Shown here: one piece after another, positions 1 through 7,459 of the stretch
Layout: each line of letters opens with the position of its first letter
How positions within the stretch are numbered: position 1 is the first letter of the stretch
Notes under the pieces: model-generated
Seen by the model: the letters and a program-made list of their open reading frames with translations, nothing else
What the model was told of the DNA's origin: nothing
Database searches by the model: none
Position numbers and translations under genes: made by a program
Assembly: GCA_945937975.1 (NCBI GenBank)
Contig: CAMEUD010000038.1
Coordinates: 1 to 10,437 of the forward strand
Origin: an uncultured Clostridia bacterium
GTDB taxonomy: Bacteria > Bacillota > Clostridia > Christensenellales > UBA1242
Length of the DNA: 10,437 bases
Direction of reading: 5' to 3'

Positions 1-2
1 CT

Positions 3-236
3 TTAAGGTTGGTAAAGTTTTTCACAAAACTCTTCCATTTGTTCGTTCGTCATTCCTGCTTGTTCGCCAAATCTTGAACACCTATTGATGTATTCTTCCA
101 TACTTACATCATCAATAAATTTGCCATTATCATAACAATATTTACAATAATCTTGATTTACACTACCATCTTTATTTTTTGAAAATTGGTCATTGCTTGT
201 CATTGGCATACCACAACTTTGACATATCTTTTCCAT
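3..236 (-). CDS. small zinc-ribbon protein
   Basis: A 77-residue soluble protein with a two-knuckle zinc site, CQSC (C5, C8) and CKYC (C31, C34), in the order seen in the putative zinc-ribbon family (zf-ribbon_2): CxxCGMPM near the N terminus, then a YCxYCYxxGxF segment. The C-terminal half is acidic and probably helical. Cellular role is not established for this family; metal binding is inferred from the four cysteines. The start at 236 is preferred over the in-frame ATG at 260 because AAGGAG (minus strand, 248-243) lies 6 nt before it and would be inside the coding region of the longer form. The gene ends in TAA two bases from the window edge. It lies 38 nt downstream of the PHP remnant on the same strand and probably shares its promoter. 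Confidence 0.88.
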   Translation of the reverse strand: MEKICQSCGMPMTSNDQFSKNKDGSVNQDYCKYCYDNGKFIDDVSMEEYINRCSRFGEQAGMTNEQMEEFCEKLYQP

Positions 237-274
237 ACGCTTCTCCTTTTTATATTTCATAAAGTTTTACTTTG

Positions 275-427
275 CTATATATTTGAAAGCAAAAGTTGTG
301 CCGATTTGATTGTATCATTGTCAGTTACTGCCATAATATCAATTCCTCGATTTGCATTATTTTCTATCAATTTTTCCAAACTATCTGTTCCATCAGATAA
401 TGTTGAATGTTGGTGCAAATCTATCAT
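275..427 (-). pseudogene. truncated PHP-domain phosphoesterase, N-terminal fragment
   Basis: A 50-codon frame that begins with the signature of the PHP (polymerase and histidinol phosphatase) metal-dependent phosphoesterase family: MIDLHQHSTLSDGTDS at residues 1-16, matching DLHxHSxxSDGT, and IMAVTDNDTIKSA at 31-43, matching the family's AxTDHDT motif. Family members are usually well over 200 residues; this one stops at TAG (277-275) just after the second motif, so most of the metal-binding barrel is missing. The metal-ligand His of TDHD is Asn here (TDND). GGAG (438-435) is 7 nt before the ATG and a good promoter lies upstream, so the 5' end looks intact and the peptide may still be translated. 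No continuation of the PHP fold is seen in the 38 nt before the zinc-ribbon gene. It may now act only as a leader frame for that gene. Catalytic activity is very unlikely. Confidence 0.75.
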
Positions 428-581
428 TATTTTTCTCCATTAAATTATTACAAAATTATTATAACACAACTTGATAATATTTGCAATTTTTGATATTAAA
501 CAACTTTACTTACTTTGACTGCTTTAACCAAAAATTGAAGAAGCTTTATCAAAAAGTATATTTAACCCAAAACAAATTTGA
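428..581. other. divergent intergenic region
   Basis: This AT-rich stretch separates the minus-strand PHP/zinc-ribbon unit from the TetR remnant. It holds the minus-strand promoter (458-486) and its ribosome site. Apart from these I see no clear gene. The TetR reading frame continued upstream of its TGA at 579 gives only a short stretch back to a TAA at 525-527, with no recognisable helix-turn-helix. Confidence 0.5.
458..486 (-). promoter_or_regulatory. sigma-A-type promoter for the PHP remnant and zinc-ribbon gene
   Basis: On the minus strand, -35 TTGCAA (486-481) is followed by a 17-bp spacer and a perfect -10 TATAAT (463-458), with a TGn extended -10 (TGT, 466-464). The predicted transcript starts near 451, giving a short leader that contains the GGAG ribosome site before the ATG at 427. 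It is the only convincing promoter seen for the two minus-strand genes at the left end. Confidence 0.6.
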
Positions 582-905
582 GACAAAAATGTTTTTATTG
601 AGTTATTTAATTTTTTATATAAAAATAAAGATTTTTATAAAGCATATCTATCTATAAATGAGCAAACATTTATGGAGAAAAATGATTTTATAAATTATAT
701 TTCCATTGTTATCAATAGTAATATTGCTGATAAATTTAGATATAATTAAAGAATTTATCATATGTCGTTTTTTGCTGGTGGAATTAAGGCAATGGCAAAA
801 ACTTGGATATTAAATGGACTAAAAGAAACACCAGAGCAAATGCCTGAAATATTATTTAATGAATATAAAATAAATTCAAAATATTTAGCGAATAAAAAAA
901 TCTAA
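582..905 (+). pseudogene. TetR/AcrR-family regulator, C-terminal remnant
   Basis: Reading the frame 582-905 gives the C-terminal ligand-binding half of a TetR/AcrR-type repressor: ELFNFLYKNKDFYKAYLS near 600-653 (the helix with the N-K-D-F-Y pattern), then FFAGGIKAMAKTWILNGLKE at 768-827 followed by TPEQMPEIL, which matches the FxxGGixxxxxxWlxxGxxxsPeem pattern common to TetR C-terminal domains. A TAA at 747-749 breaks the frame between these two blocks, and a TGA (579-581) closes it upstream. No N-terminal helix-turn-helix domain is seen in any frame before it, and there is no start with a ribosome site. It therefore cannot bind DNA as a repressor and is read as decayed. It ends TAATAA 49 nt before the beta-propeller gene. 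What it once regulated is unknown. Confidence 0.7.
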
Positions 906-918
906 TAATCTAAAATAA

Positions 919-946
919 TTGACAAATAAATATAAAATAATAAAAT
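919..946 (+). promoter_or_regulatory. promoter abutting the beta-propeller gene start
   Basis: A perfect consensus -35, TTGACA (919-924), is followed by a 16-bp spacer and TAAAAT (941-946), one mismatch from the -10 consensus. Transcription would begin about 7 nt later, near 953-954, immediately before the ATG at 955. The transcript would therefore be leaderless or nearly so, which fits the absence of any Shine-Dalgarno sequence there. The TTG inside the -35 box opens the same reading frame, but it would lie upstream of the transcript. Confidence 0.55.
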
Positions 947-954
947 ATATAACT

Positions 955-3645
955 ATGAAAAAATTAAGTAAAAAAACAAATATTATTATATTTTTTATAT
1001 CATTTTTGATTATTATTGCATTTTTAGTAATATTTTTAATTATTTTCAAAAACCAACAAAAACCAAATTCTGATGAACAACCACAAGAGTACACATTGCA
1101 AGAAGTACAAGGTGTTGATGAAAAAAATTTAAGTAATATTTCAAGGTGGCAAGAAGTCCCTATTGTTAGTGAAGAAATTTTAAACAAGGGCTATCTTGGT
1201 GGCGAAGGTGGACAATGGCCACTGTGTATTGCTGGAGATAATGATGACAGTCAAATTATATTTTATGGTACAGATGTTGGTGGAATTTTTAAATCTACTA
1301 ATGGTGGACAAACTTTTTATAAATCAAATATAGGGCTTTTTTCAAATGGAATATGTGATATTCAAGTTGACCCAAACAATAAAAACAAAGTTGTTTGCTT
1401 TGGAGTGAATGGTGGAAGAATATCTTACACAACAGGAATTTATGTTAGTGATGATTGTGGAGAAAGTTGGAAATTTACTCAACACTTCCCTATTTATGGG
1501 CATCGAAACACCATTGAAGATTTGGCATATGACCCAACAAGTTATTCTTCATCAATAAACGGTTCAAGCATTTTGTATCTTTCATTAATAGAAAAATATG
1601 ACAGCAGTCTATCTGTTTTAACTGATGACAACAAAGGTTTGTATAAATCTTGTGATGGTGGGAACACTTGGCAACGAATTAACAGTGAACTTGGTGACTG
1701 TCTTGTGAAAGTTGATAGTCGTGGCAGAGTTTTTTGTGGAAACTATAATGGGTTATTCATAAGCACAAACAAAGGCGAAAGTTTTGATAAAATTTTAGAT
1801 GAAAACATTTCTGGACTTGATGTTATTGATGATACCTTATATATTTTGTCAAATAGTCAACCAAATACTTTGGGGCAAGAAACTTATGCAAAAATATATA
1901 CATACAAAAATAGTTTAAAATTTGTTAATTCATTAGTTGGTGGTTCGCAAGATGACCCAAATGGTGGGAATACTCATTTGATAAGCGAAGATTGGCAATG
2001 GCATTATATTAAAGGTGGAATGGACGAAAAATATTTATATCATTTTAGTCCCGATGCACACAAAGTGTACAATCTTAAAGTAAGTCCTGTTAATCCAAAT
2101 AATATGGTGCTTGTTTACACAAATACTTTGTATTATGAAAACGCTTCAAACACAGTGCTATATTCAAAAGATGGTGGGAAAACTTTTTATATCACACTTC
2201 CAAACAAATTAAAAACTGGCGATAACGCTGATTATCATATGCTCCCCTATACCAACAGAAGAATGAATTTTTATTGGTCAAGAACAAATGAAAATATTGT
2301 GTTTGATTTTGAAAATGACTGGCTCAGCAAGTCAACAGATGCTGGGCAAAGTTTTTACACCAACTCAAATGGAATTAATGGGATAATGTGTGGTGGAAAA
2401 TTTTATTTTAATCATTACGACAATAACCTTATGTATTTTGGTTCGCAAGACTACTGTGGAGCAATCACAACAGACTATGGAAAGACTTGGAAATATGTAA
2501 ATCTTTCAAAAGATAATCCTTTAAATGATAGTGCAAATATATATGGTGGATATGCTGCAAGCAAAGATGTTTTATTTGGAGTTTTTGCTCCAAGAAACCA
2601 CCGAGAAAGATATGTTACAATTTCGTATGATGGTGGCGAAACTTCAAATATAATCTTGGACGAAAATCACAAAATTACAGAAGGATATGTTAGAAATGAT
2701 GGAATTTCAAGAATGATGGAACAAGCAAGTTATTCAAGTTATCAATCTCCAACACATAAAGAAATTTTATTCTGTGCAAATCTAAAAAGTGATGATTTTG
2801 GGCAAACTTGGACACCTATGCAAGGTGTTACAGGTGTTTATGCAAGTAACTTTACAACTGGTGAATTGTTTGGAATAAATGACACTTTGGGACAAGTTGT
2901 TTCATCAAATGACAACGGTAACACTTGGAATGTTATTTGCAATTCCACCGATTTAAAAAAATGGTGGAACAACACCTATATAAGTGATTTGGCTTATGAT
3001 GAAACAAACAACATTATTTATATAACTTGCCAATGGAATTCACTATTTAAGATTTATCTAAATGAAAATAATCGAGCAGAAGAAATATCTCACAACATTC
3101 CATCATCTTTCACTGATGAAACAATGAAAGATAAAATCGGAAGCGATACATTTTTTGAACACAGACTAACAACTGTATGCGTTGACCCAAACAACACTAA
3201 TATTGTGTATGTTGGTGGTGCGAACTATAAATATAGGTCAGAAAATTCATTGTTTAGGTCTTGCGATGGTGGTCAAACTTTTTATACAATCAATGTAACA
3301 AACACAAATTCAATTACGCAAGGTGTTCAAGGTGGAAGTGAGCCACTTTGTATTAGAGTAAACAAAGCAACTGGTGAGCTTTGGTGTGCTGGCAACTGTT
3401 TGGGATTTTCAAAACTTTCTGCCCCATACGAAACTGCTTTAATAAAAAATCAAATAAAACACAAAGTTACAATAATTGATTTGGTTAATAATCAAAATAA
3501 ATATTTATATATTTACGACAAAAGAAAAATTATTATTTCTAATTTCTTTGATGATAATTACAATTTATACCTTGATAAATTATGCACAAATTTATTTTAT
3601 GGAATTATTGAAAATGATTTGACCCTTTATTTAAAAGAAAAATAA
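955..3645 (+). CDS. membrane-anchored Asp-box beta-propeller protein, GH74-like
   Basis: An 896-residue surface protein. Residues 2-8 are basic and about 9-31 are a strongly hydrophobic segment rich in Ile and Phe with no clear cleavage site, so it is probably an N-terminal membrane anchor. The rest is a large beta-propeller fold carrying 11 Asp-box (BNR) motifs of the form S-x-D/N-x-G-x-T/S-W/F, at about residues 114, 165, 232, 270, 404, 460, 505, 557, 612, 651 and 769. The TDVGGIFKSTNGG segment (D107) and GSQDYCG (D499) resemble the two regions that carry the catalytic Asp pair in family GH74 xyloglucanases, with similar spacing; activity and substrate are inferred, and a non-catalytic sortilin/Vps10-like propeller is the alternative. 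The last 70 or so residues look like the end of a Listeria-Bacteroides-type repeat (LYLDKxCTNLF, DLTLYLKEK). The ATG at 955 is preferred over TTG 919, which lies in the -35 box. Neither has a Shine-Dalgarno site. Confidence 0.8.
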   Translation: MKKLSKKTNIIIFFISFLIIIAFLVIFLIIFKNQQKPNSDEQPQEYTLQEVQGVDEKNLSNISRWQEVPIVSEEILNKGYLGGEGGQWPLCIAGDNDDSQIIFYGTDVGGIFKSTNGGQTFYKSNIGLFSNGICDIQVDPNNKNKVVCFGVNGGRISYTTGIYVSDDCGESWKFTQHFPIYGHRNTIEDLAYDPTSYSSSINGSSILYLSLIEKYDSSLSVLTDDNKGLYKSCDGGNTWQRINSELGDCLVKVDSRGRVFCGNYNGLFISTNKGESFDKILDENISGLDVIDDTLYILSNSQPNTLGQETYAKIYTYKNSLKFVNSLVGGSQDDPNGGNTHLISEDWQWHYIKGGMDEKYLYHFSPDAHKVYNLKVSPVNPNNMVLVYTNTLYYENASNTVLYSKDGGKTFYITLPNKLKTGDNADYHMLPYTNRRMNFYWSRTNENIVFDFENDWLSKSTDAGQSFYTNSNGINGIMCGGKFYFNHYDNNLMYFGSQDYCGAITTDYGKTWKYVNLSKDNPLNDSANIYGGYAASKDVLFGVFAPRNHRERYVTISYDGGETSNIILDENHKITEGYVRNDGISRMMEQASYSSYQSPTHKEILFCANLKSDDFGQTWTPMQGVTGVYASNFTTGELFGINDTLGQVVSSNDNGNTWNVICNSTDLKKWWNNTYISDLAYDETNNIIYITCQWNSLFKIYLNENNRAEEISHNIPSSFTDETMKDKIGSDTFFEHRLTTVCVDPNNTNIVYVGGANYKYRSENSLFRSCDGGQTFYTINVTNTNSITQGVQGGSEPLCIRVNKATGELWCAGNCLGFSKLSAPYETALIKNQIKHKVTIIDLVNNQNKYLYIYDKRKIIISNFFDDNYNLYLDKLCTNLFYGIIENDLTLYLKEK

Positions 3646-3683
3646 ATTATTATTAATTAATTAAAAAAATATTAAATATTACA

Positions 3684-3731
3684 AAAAAATAAGGAAATTT
3701 GTATATAAAAATCAATTTTTCCTTATTTTTT
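3684..3731. terminator. bidirectional rho-independent terminator
   Basis: A perfect 14-bp inverted repeat pairs 3684-3697 (AAAAAATAAGGAAA) with 3718-3731 (TTTCCTTATTTTTT) around a 20-nt loop. The outer A and T runs give a U-tract after the stem on either strand, so one hairpin can end both the beta-propeller transcript (stop at 3645) and the convergent ABC transporter transcript (stop at 3761). The stem has only two G-C pairs, so its strength is uncertain. Confidence 0.65.
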
Positions 3732-3760
3732 ATTATTTATTTTATTTTTTTAAAGCAATT

Positions 3761-6598
3761 TTACATTGCCCTTCTAATACTTTCAACTGGTTTTTGTTTT
3801 GATATTGACCAAACGGGAACAACAACAGAAACTGCACCAATTCCAATACTTAATGCAAGTATTATTGCAACTTGTCGTATTCCAAATGCTGTTAATGATA
3901 TATAGAAGTTAAGATATTTTGACAAGAAGAAATTAAGGAACATACAACCAAACAATGAAAGCACTGATGCAAGCACTGCATTTATTATTGCAATAATTAC
4001 GGTTTCAACAATAAACATTAACATCACATCAACTCCCCTTGCACCTAATGCACGAAGAATACCAATTTCGGCTTGTTTACTTTTGATACTTGATGCAACA
4101 AGGTTTGAGAACATTGCAATGCTAAACAATGCAAAAACACCTGCAACAATCAAAAATAGTAATGAAAGGTTTTCAAAGAAATCTTGATTTGCGTGAATCA
4201 TACCAAGTGTACTATTTTGACAAGTATAGCAAAGTCCTGTTGGTGTCATAAGTAAATTACTTAATTTTGAAACATTTCCCTTCCCTAAGTTTGTTGCAAT
4301 TATTGAAGAATAATTCCCTTGGAAAGTATCAATTCCAAGATTTGTCATTCCTGACAATGCCATAACAACTGAACTTGTTGAATTTATTGAAACATCTGCA
4401 TAGTATCCAACAATTTTGTATGTTGGGTTGTCCAAATTTACTTTTATTGATTTATTTGAATCATATTTTTCAAAATTAATGTTTGCAATCAAAATACTTT
4501 CGCTTCTGTGTATTTGTTGAATTTCATCTTCTGAATTTTGTAATTCATTAAGTTTGTTTATTACATTTCTTAATGCTGTATATTTATCTTCGGTTGAAAC
4601 ATTTTTACTTTTTAATGTGGAAAGATTTGTGTCAATTTCATCTGCATAATTTGAGAAAGTTCCTGTTGTATCGTTGTTGGCAATAACTTTTAATCTTTCA
4701 ATTATAGCTTTATTGATAGTTTCAAATTGAGTTATATTTAATAAAATTTCATTACCATTTAAGTTTGTTTTTGTTTCATCAACAAAAATAGGCTCTTTTA
4801 TTTTTACCAATTCATCGTAATCACAGAATATACTTTTTTCTCCAAACTCACCCATTTTGTAAACATAGGACTTGTTGATATATTTTGTTACTGCTCCATA
4901 ATCTTTGTAAGCATATTCACAAAATCCTGTTTTTACAAATGTATAGATGAAAAATCCATTGTTTATATAATTCAAAAATTCATTTTGAAGAACTTTACTT
5001 TGACTTTCAAAATCAACTTTTAGCTCATCAAATTTGGTATCAATTTCACCTGTATCAATAATTCCAACAATCTTATATTTAACTTTCTTTTCTGTTGTAC
5101 CTAATGTTAATGTCATTGGAGTTTCTTCGTTTATAAGTTCATCAATACTTTGTAAATTTTTTACTTTGCCTTCTTCATCTTTATAAGAATACCACCAATT
5201 TAGCAAACAATTTGCATAGTATTTTGTTATTGCAATTTCATTATAGTTTTCTGGCAACTTGCCTTTGTATATACTAAAATTGTAATTTAACAAATCACTT
5301 GAAGAAAATTCAACAGCGCCTTTTATTGCTTTATAGTAATAGTATTTACTCATTGAATAAGAATTGCTATTACTTACTTCAGCTGGAGCAAGCCTTCCCA
5401 TATAATATGATGTGTAAACACCTTTTGTTGCATAGCCTGTTTTTTGAGACATTGACACAATAAGTTCTTCGTTTACTCCAATATCAAAATAATTACCCTT
5501 TTGATTTGAAATATTGGCAGTTATTGTTACTGATGGAGTGTTTAGTGATTTTAAAGAATTCGCCATCAATCTATTTTCATCATAAATTGACATTGCATCA
5601 CACACCCCAAACACTGCAAACGCTATTGCACATAATAATACGGTTATAATAAGTCGAACTTTTTTTACTTTTAATAAATTGCAACCAAGTTTAAAAATTG
5701 ATGCAAATTTTAAGTTTGTTTTTATAAAAGGAGTTTGTTTTTCATCTTGTTCACGCTTTACAACAGTGTTTTTCTTTTGAATATTAATGTTATCAACAAC
5801 TGCAATGTCTTTTCCACTTTTTACTGCGTTTTTAATTGTATCAAGTTCGCTTGAATTTAGGTCTGCTCCTCTTTGAATTGACAAGTAGTCTTTTGAAAGT
5901 TGAACCTTGTTTTTGTTCTTTTTGTTTTCATTTATTGTAACATCGCTTGTTACATTTCCATCTTCTATATTAATTATTCTATCAGCAAATTTATTGGCAA
6001 GGTTCATATCGTGAGAAACTACTATAACAAGTTTTTCTTTTGATAATTTTTTTAAAAGTGTTATTATTTGCAACCCATTTGCAGTATCCAATGCACCTGT
6101 TGGTTCATCTGCCATAACAACGCTTGGATTTTTTATAATTGCTCTTGCAATAGCAACACGCTGTCTTTGACCACCAGACAATTCTTTTGGATACCTTGAC
6201 AAAACATCTTCAATTCCCACTTTGTCCAAAACTTTTTTAATGTTTTCATCATTTTTAAGTGTACCTTTAAGTTCAGTTGCAAGCGACAAATTTTCTTGAA
6301 CTGTCATATTATCTATAAGGTTATACTCTTGAAAAACAAATCCTATGTATGTGTTTCTGTAACTATCATAATCGGATTTTGAGAAATCTTTTGTACTTTT
6401 TCCATTTATAACAACTTCGCCAGATGTTGCATCATCAAGCCCACCAATGATATTAAGTAATGTTGTTTTCCCTGAACCACTTTTACCCGTGATAAAAACA
6501 AGCCCTTTCTTTTCAAAATAAAGATTTATATTATTAAGGGCAACTACGGTTTGATTTTTTGTTTTAAAGACCTTTGACACGCCTTTTAGTTCTAGCAT
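3761..6598 (-). CDS. MacB-like ABC transporter, fused ATPase and FtsX permease
   Basis: A 945-residue fusion of an ABC ATPase and an FtsX-type permease, the MacB-like layout used for export or mechanotransmission at the membrane. The ATPase (1-220) has Walker A GKSGSGKTT (38-46), Q-loop Q90, signature LSGGQ (140-144), Walker B VVMADEPTG (160-168) with catalytic E165, and switch H196, so it should be active. A hydrophilic linker (about 221-310) leads to a first membrane helix (about 312-335), an external domain of some 460 residues, and three C-terminal helices (about 810-833, 858-888, 909-932). Between helices 2 and 3 is the cytoplasmic AEIGILRALGARG motif typical of FtsX/MacB permeases. The start at 6598 is chosen because AGGAG (6608-6604) is 5 nt before it and the -10 box lies just upstream; the longer in-frame start at 6646 would precede the transcript. 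It is transcribed away from the lipoprotein operon and toward the terminator at 3684-3731. Substrate is unknown. Confidence 0.92.
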   Translation of the reverse strand: MLELKGVSKVFKTKNQTVVALNNINLYFEKKGLVFITGKSGSGKTTLLNIIGGLDDATSGEVVINGKSTKDFSKSDYDSYRNTYIGFVFQEYNLIDNMTVQENLSLATELKGTLKNDENIKKVLDKVGIEDVLSRYPKELSGGQRQRVAIARAIIKNPSVVMADEPTGALDTANGLQIITLLKKLSKEKLVIVVSHDMNLANKFADRIINIEDGNVTSDVTINENKKNKNKVQLSKDYLSIQRGADLNSSELDTIKNAVKSGKDIAVVDNINIQKKNTVVKREQDEKQTPFIKTNLKFASIFKLGCNLLKVKKVRLIITVLLCAIAFAVFGVCDAMSIYDENRLMANSLKSLNTPSVTITANISNQKGNYFDIGVNEELIVSMSQKTGYATKGVYTSYYMGRLAPAEVSNSNSYSMSKYYYYKAIKGAVEFSSSDLLNYNFSIYKGKLPENYNEIAITKYYANCLLNWWYSYKDEEGKVKNLQSIDELINEETPMTLTLGTTEKKVKYKIVGIIDTGEIDTKFDELKVDFESQSKVLQNEFLNYINNGFFIYTFVKTGFCEYAYKDYGAVTKYINKSYVYKMGEFGEKSIFCDYDELVKIKEPIFVDETKTNLNGNEILLNITQFETINKAIIERLKVIANNDTTGTFSNYADEIDTNLSTLKSKNVSTEDKYTALRNVINKLNELQNSEDEIQQIHRSESILIANINFEKYDSNKSIKVNLDNPTYKIVGYYADVSINSTSSVVMALSGMTNLGIDTFQGNYSSIIATNLGKGNVSKLSNLLMTPTGLCYTCQNSTLGMIHANQDFFENLSLLFLIVAGVFALFSIAMFSNLVASSIKSKQAEIGILRALGARGVDVMLMFIVETVIIAIINAVLASVLSLFGCMFLNFFLSKYLNFYISLTAFGIRQVAIILALSIGIGAVSVVVPVWSISKQKPVESIRRAM

Positions 6599-6619
6599 AC
6601 TTACTCCTATGTTTATGTT

Positions 6620-6646
6620 AGTATACCACATAAAATATAATTTCAA
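6620..6646 (-). promoter_or_regulatory. promoter of the ABC transporter gene
   Basis: On the minus strand, TATACT (6625-6620) is a good -10 box preceded by TGG, an extended -10. TTGAAA (6646-6641) is a possible -35 at a short 15-bp spacing; the extended -10 may make it dispensable. Transcription from about 6613 would give a leader of about 15 nt that is almost entirely the AGGAG ribosome site. Confidence 0.55.
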
Positions 6647-6666
6647 AAATATTATTTTTAGTTTTA

Positions 6667-6695
6667 TTGATTTATTTGTCGAGATTTGTTATTAT
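6667..6695 (+). promoter_or_regulatory. promoter of the lipoprotein operon
   Basis: TTGATT (6667-6672) and TATTAT (6690-6695) are separated by 17 bp and resemble -35 and -10 boxes (TTGACA, TATAAT). A start near 6702 would leave a leader of about 30 nt with the GGGAGG ribosome site (6723-6728). The promoter is divergent from, and does not overlap, the ABC promoter in the same 135-bp gap. Confidence 0.45.
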
Positions 6696-6733
6696 TGGTT
6701 GAAAATTGCAAATAACTATAAAGGGAGGTTTAA

Positions 6734-7459
6734 TTGCGTAAGAGAAGATTTATTACAATTTTTATTTGCATAATCACAATTTGTTTATTAGCATTTTCTG
6801 GTTGTTCAATTAATCAATTCTCTTGGGATATTAATGATGGGTTTGATGATGAAGATTATATCGAACCCGATTATGATTTTACCGTTACATCAACATTATC
6901 AAAAATAAAAATTTCACTTTCCAATATTGGAGAAATTGGTGAAAATGCTTCACTTGTTGCAATAAAACCCTACGAGTACTTGTATGGTGAAACAACAAAC
7001 GGTCTGTCGGAATACACCAATGTTAATCCAATGTACATAGATTCTTATGAATGTGGAACAGAGCAAACTTATGAATTTGATAGATATGCTTTTGATGGAT
7101 ATGACGGCATTTATCTTAAATATTATATTTTAAATACTATTGATGACATATTGGCAGGACCTATGCACTGCACAGAAATTTCAGCAAAATACACTTATGA
7201 TGAAGTAATTAAACCTACTGGCATAAAAGGTATTATGTGTGAAGACAGATATGCCGAACAAGTAAGCGACCTTGGTTGCGAGTATACCCTACTCAACTTT
7301 GTTATTGATGGAATGATTGTTCCAAATGAAATATACAATGCTTCAACAAAACAGGTCGAAAAACTGATGTATGAAGAAAGTATAAATAATTCAGGCGAAC
7401 TTGTTATAACAAGAAATGGAGTAAGTGAAATAGTTGAAAAATTTATTTATAACAACTAG
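6734..7459 (+). CDS. DUF5722-like lipoprotein, N-terminal part ended by an amber codon
   Basis: A 241-residue product, the first part of a gene that in full would run to 8665 (643 residues with the interrupting codon read through). It starts at TTG 6734, 5 nt after GGGAGG. The N terminus is a lipoprotein signal: RKRR, a hydrophobic core, then LLAFSGC with C24 as the likely lipidated cysteine (F at -3 is slightly off consensus). An acidic linker follows, then a beta-rich domain (about 48-140) and the beginning of a TIM-barrel-like domain (EDRYAEQVSDLGCEYTLLNF, about 172-191), where DUF5722 proteins have their first barrel strand. TAG at 7457-7459 ends it, although the same frame stays open for 401 further codons. 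The truncated product would lack nearly the whole barrel and both candidate catalytic glutamates. First gene of a two-gene operon. Confidence 0.8.
   Translation: MRKRRFITIFICIITICLLAFSGCSINQFSWDINDGFDDEDYIEPDYDFTVTSTLSKIKISLSNIGEIGENASLVAIKPYEYLYGETTNGLSEYTNVNPMYIDSYECGTEQTYEFDRYAFDGYDGIYLKYYILNTIDDILAGPMHCTEISAKYTYDEVIKPTGIKGIMCEDRYAEQVSDLGCEYTLLNFVIDGMIVPNEIYNASTKQVEKLMYEESINNSGELVITRNGVSEIVEKFIYNN
7457..7459 (+). other. in-frame amber codon inside a DUF5722-like gene
   Basis: Codon 242 of the frame opened at 6734 is TAG. The codons before it encode VEKFIYNN and those after it VYDFRKYGPIVSLDHYDK, in the same frame and continuous with the family's sequence. From my memory of DUF5722 proteins, this place carries a Y-x-G-K-x-Y-x-F stretch, so the lost residue was probably Lys (AAG to TAG, one change). 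The cause could be a nonsense mutation, stop-codon recoding or a base-call error. Confidence 0.75.

Noticed and set aside
186..443. Plus-strand open frame of 85 codons
   Set aside because: It is antisense to the PHP remnant and the 5' end of the zinc-ribbon gene, has no ribosome site and no recognisable protein; the minus strand carries the family motifs.
919..954. TTG start extending the beta-propeller protein by 12 residues
   Set aside because: The TTG is part of a perfect -35 box, has no ribosome site, and the ATG at 955 begins a typical basic-then-hydrophobic N terminus.
885..1187. Minus-strand open frame of 100 codons
   Set aside because: It is the AT-rich antisense of the membrane anchor of the beta-propeller gene and its promoter; its hydrophobic look follows from that composition.
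1294..3282. Recurrent GATGGTGG-like sequence as a DNA repeat array
   Set aside because: The recurrence is explained by the Asp-box protein motif (S-x-D-G-G-x-T-F/W); spacing is irregular and no DNA-level unit is kept.
3699..3905. Plus-strand open frame of 68 codons
   Set aside because: It overlaps the terminator and the antisense of the ABC permease C terminus; no start signal.
6599..6646. Upstream in-frame start for the ABC transporter
   Set aside because: It would lie upstream of the predicted transcript and bury the AGGAG site; the MLELKGVSKVF start at 6598 is the usual N terminus of the family.
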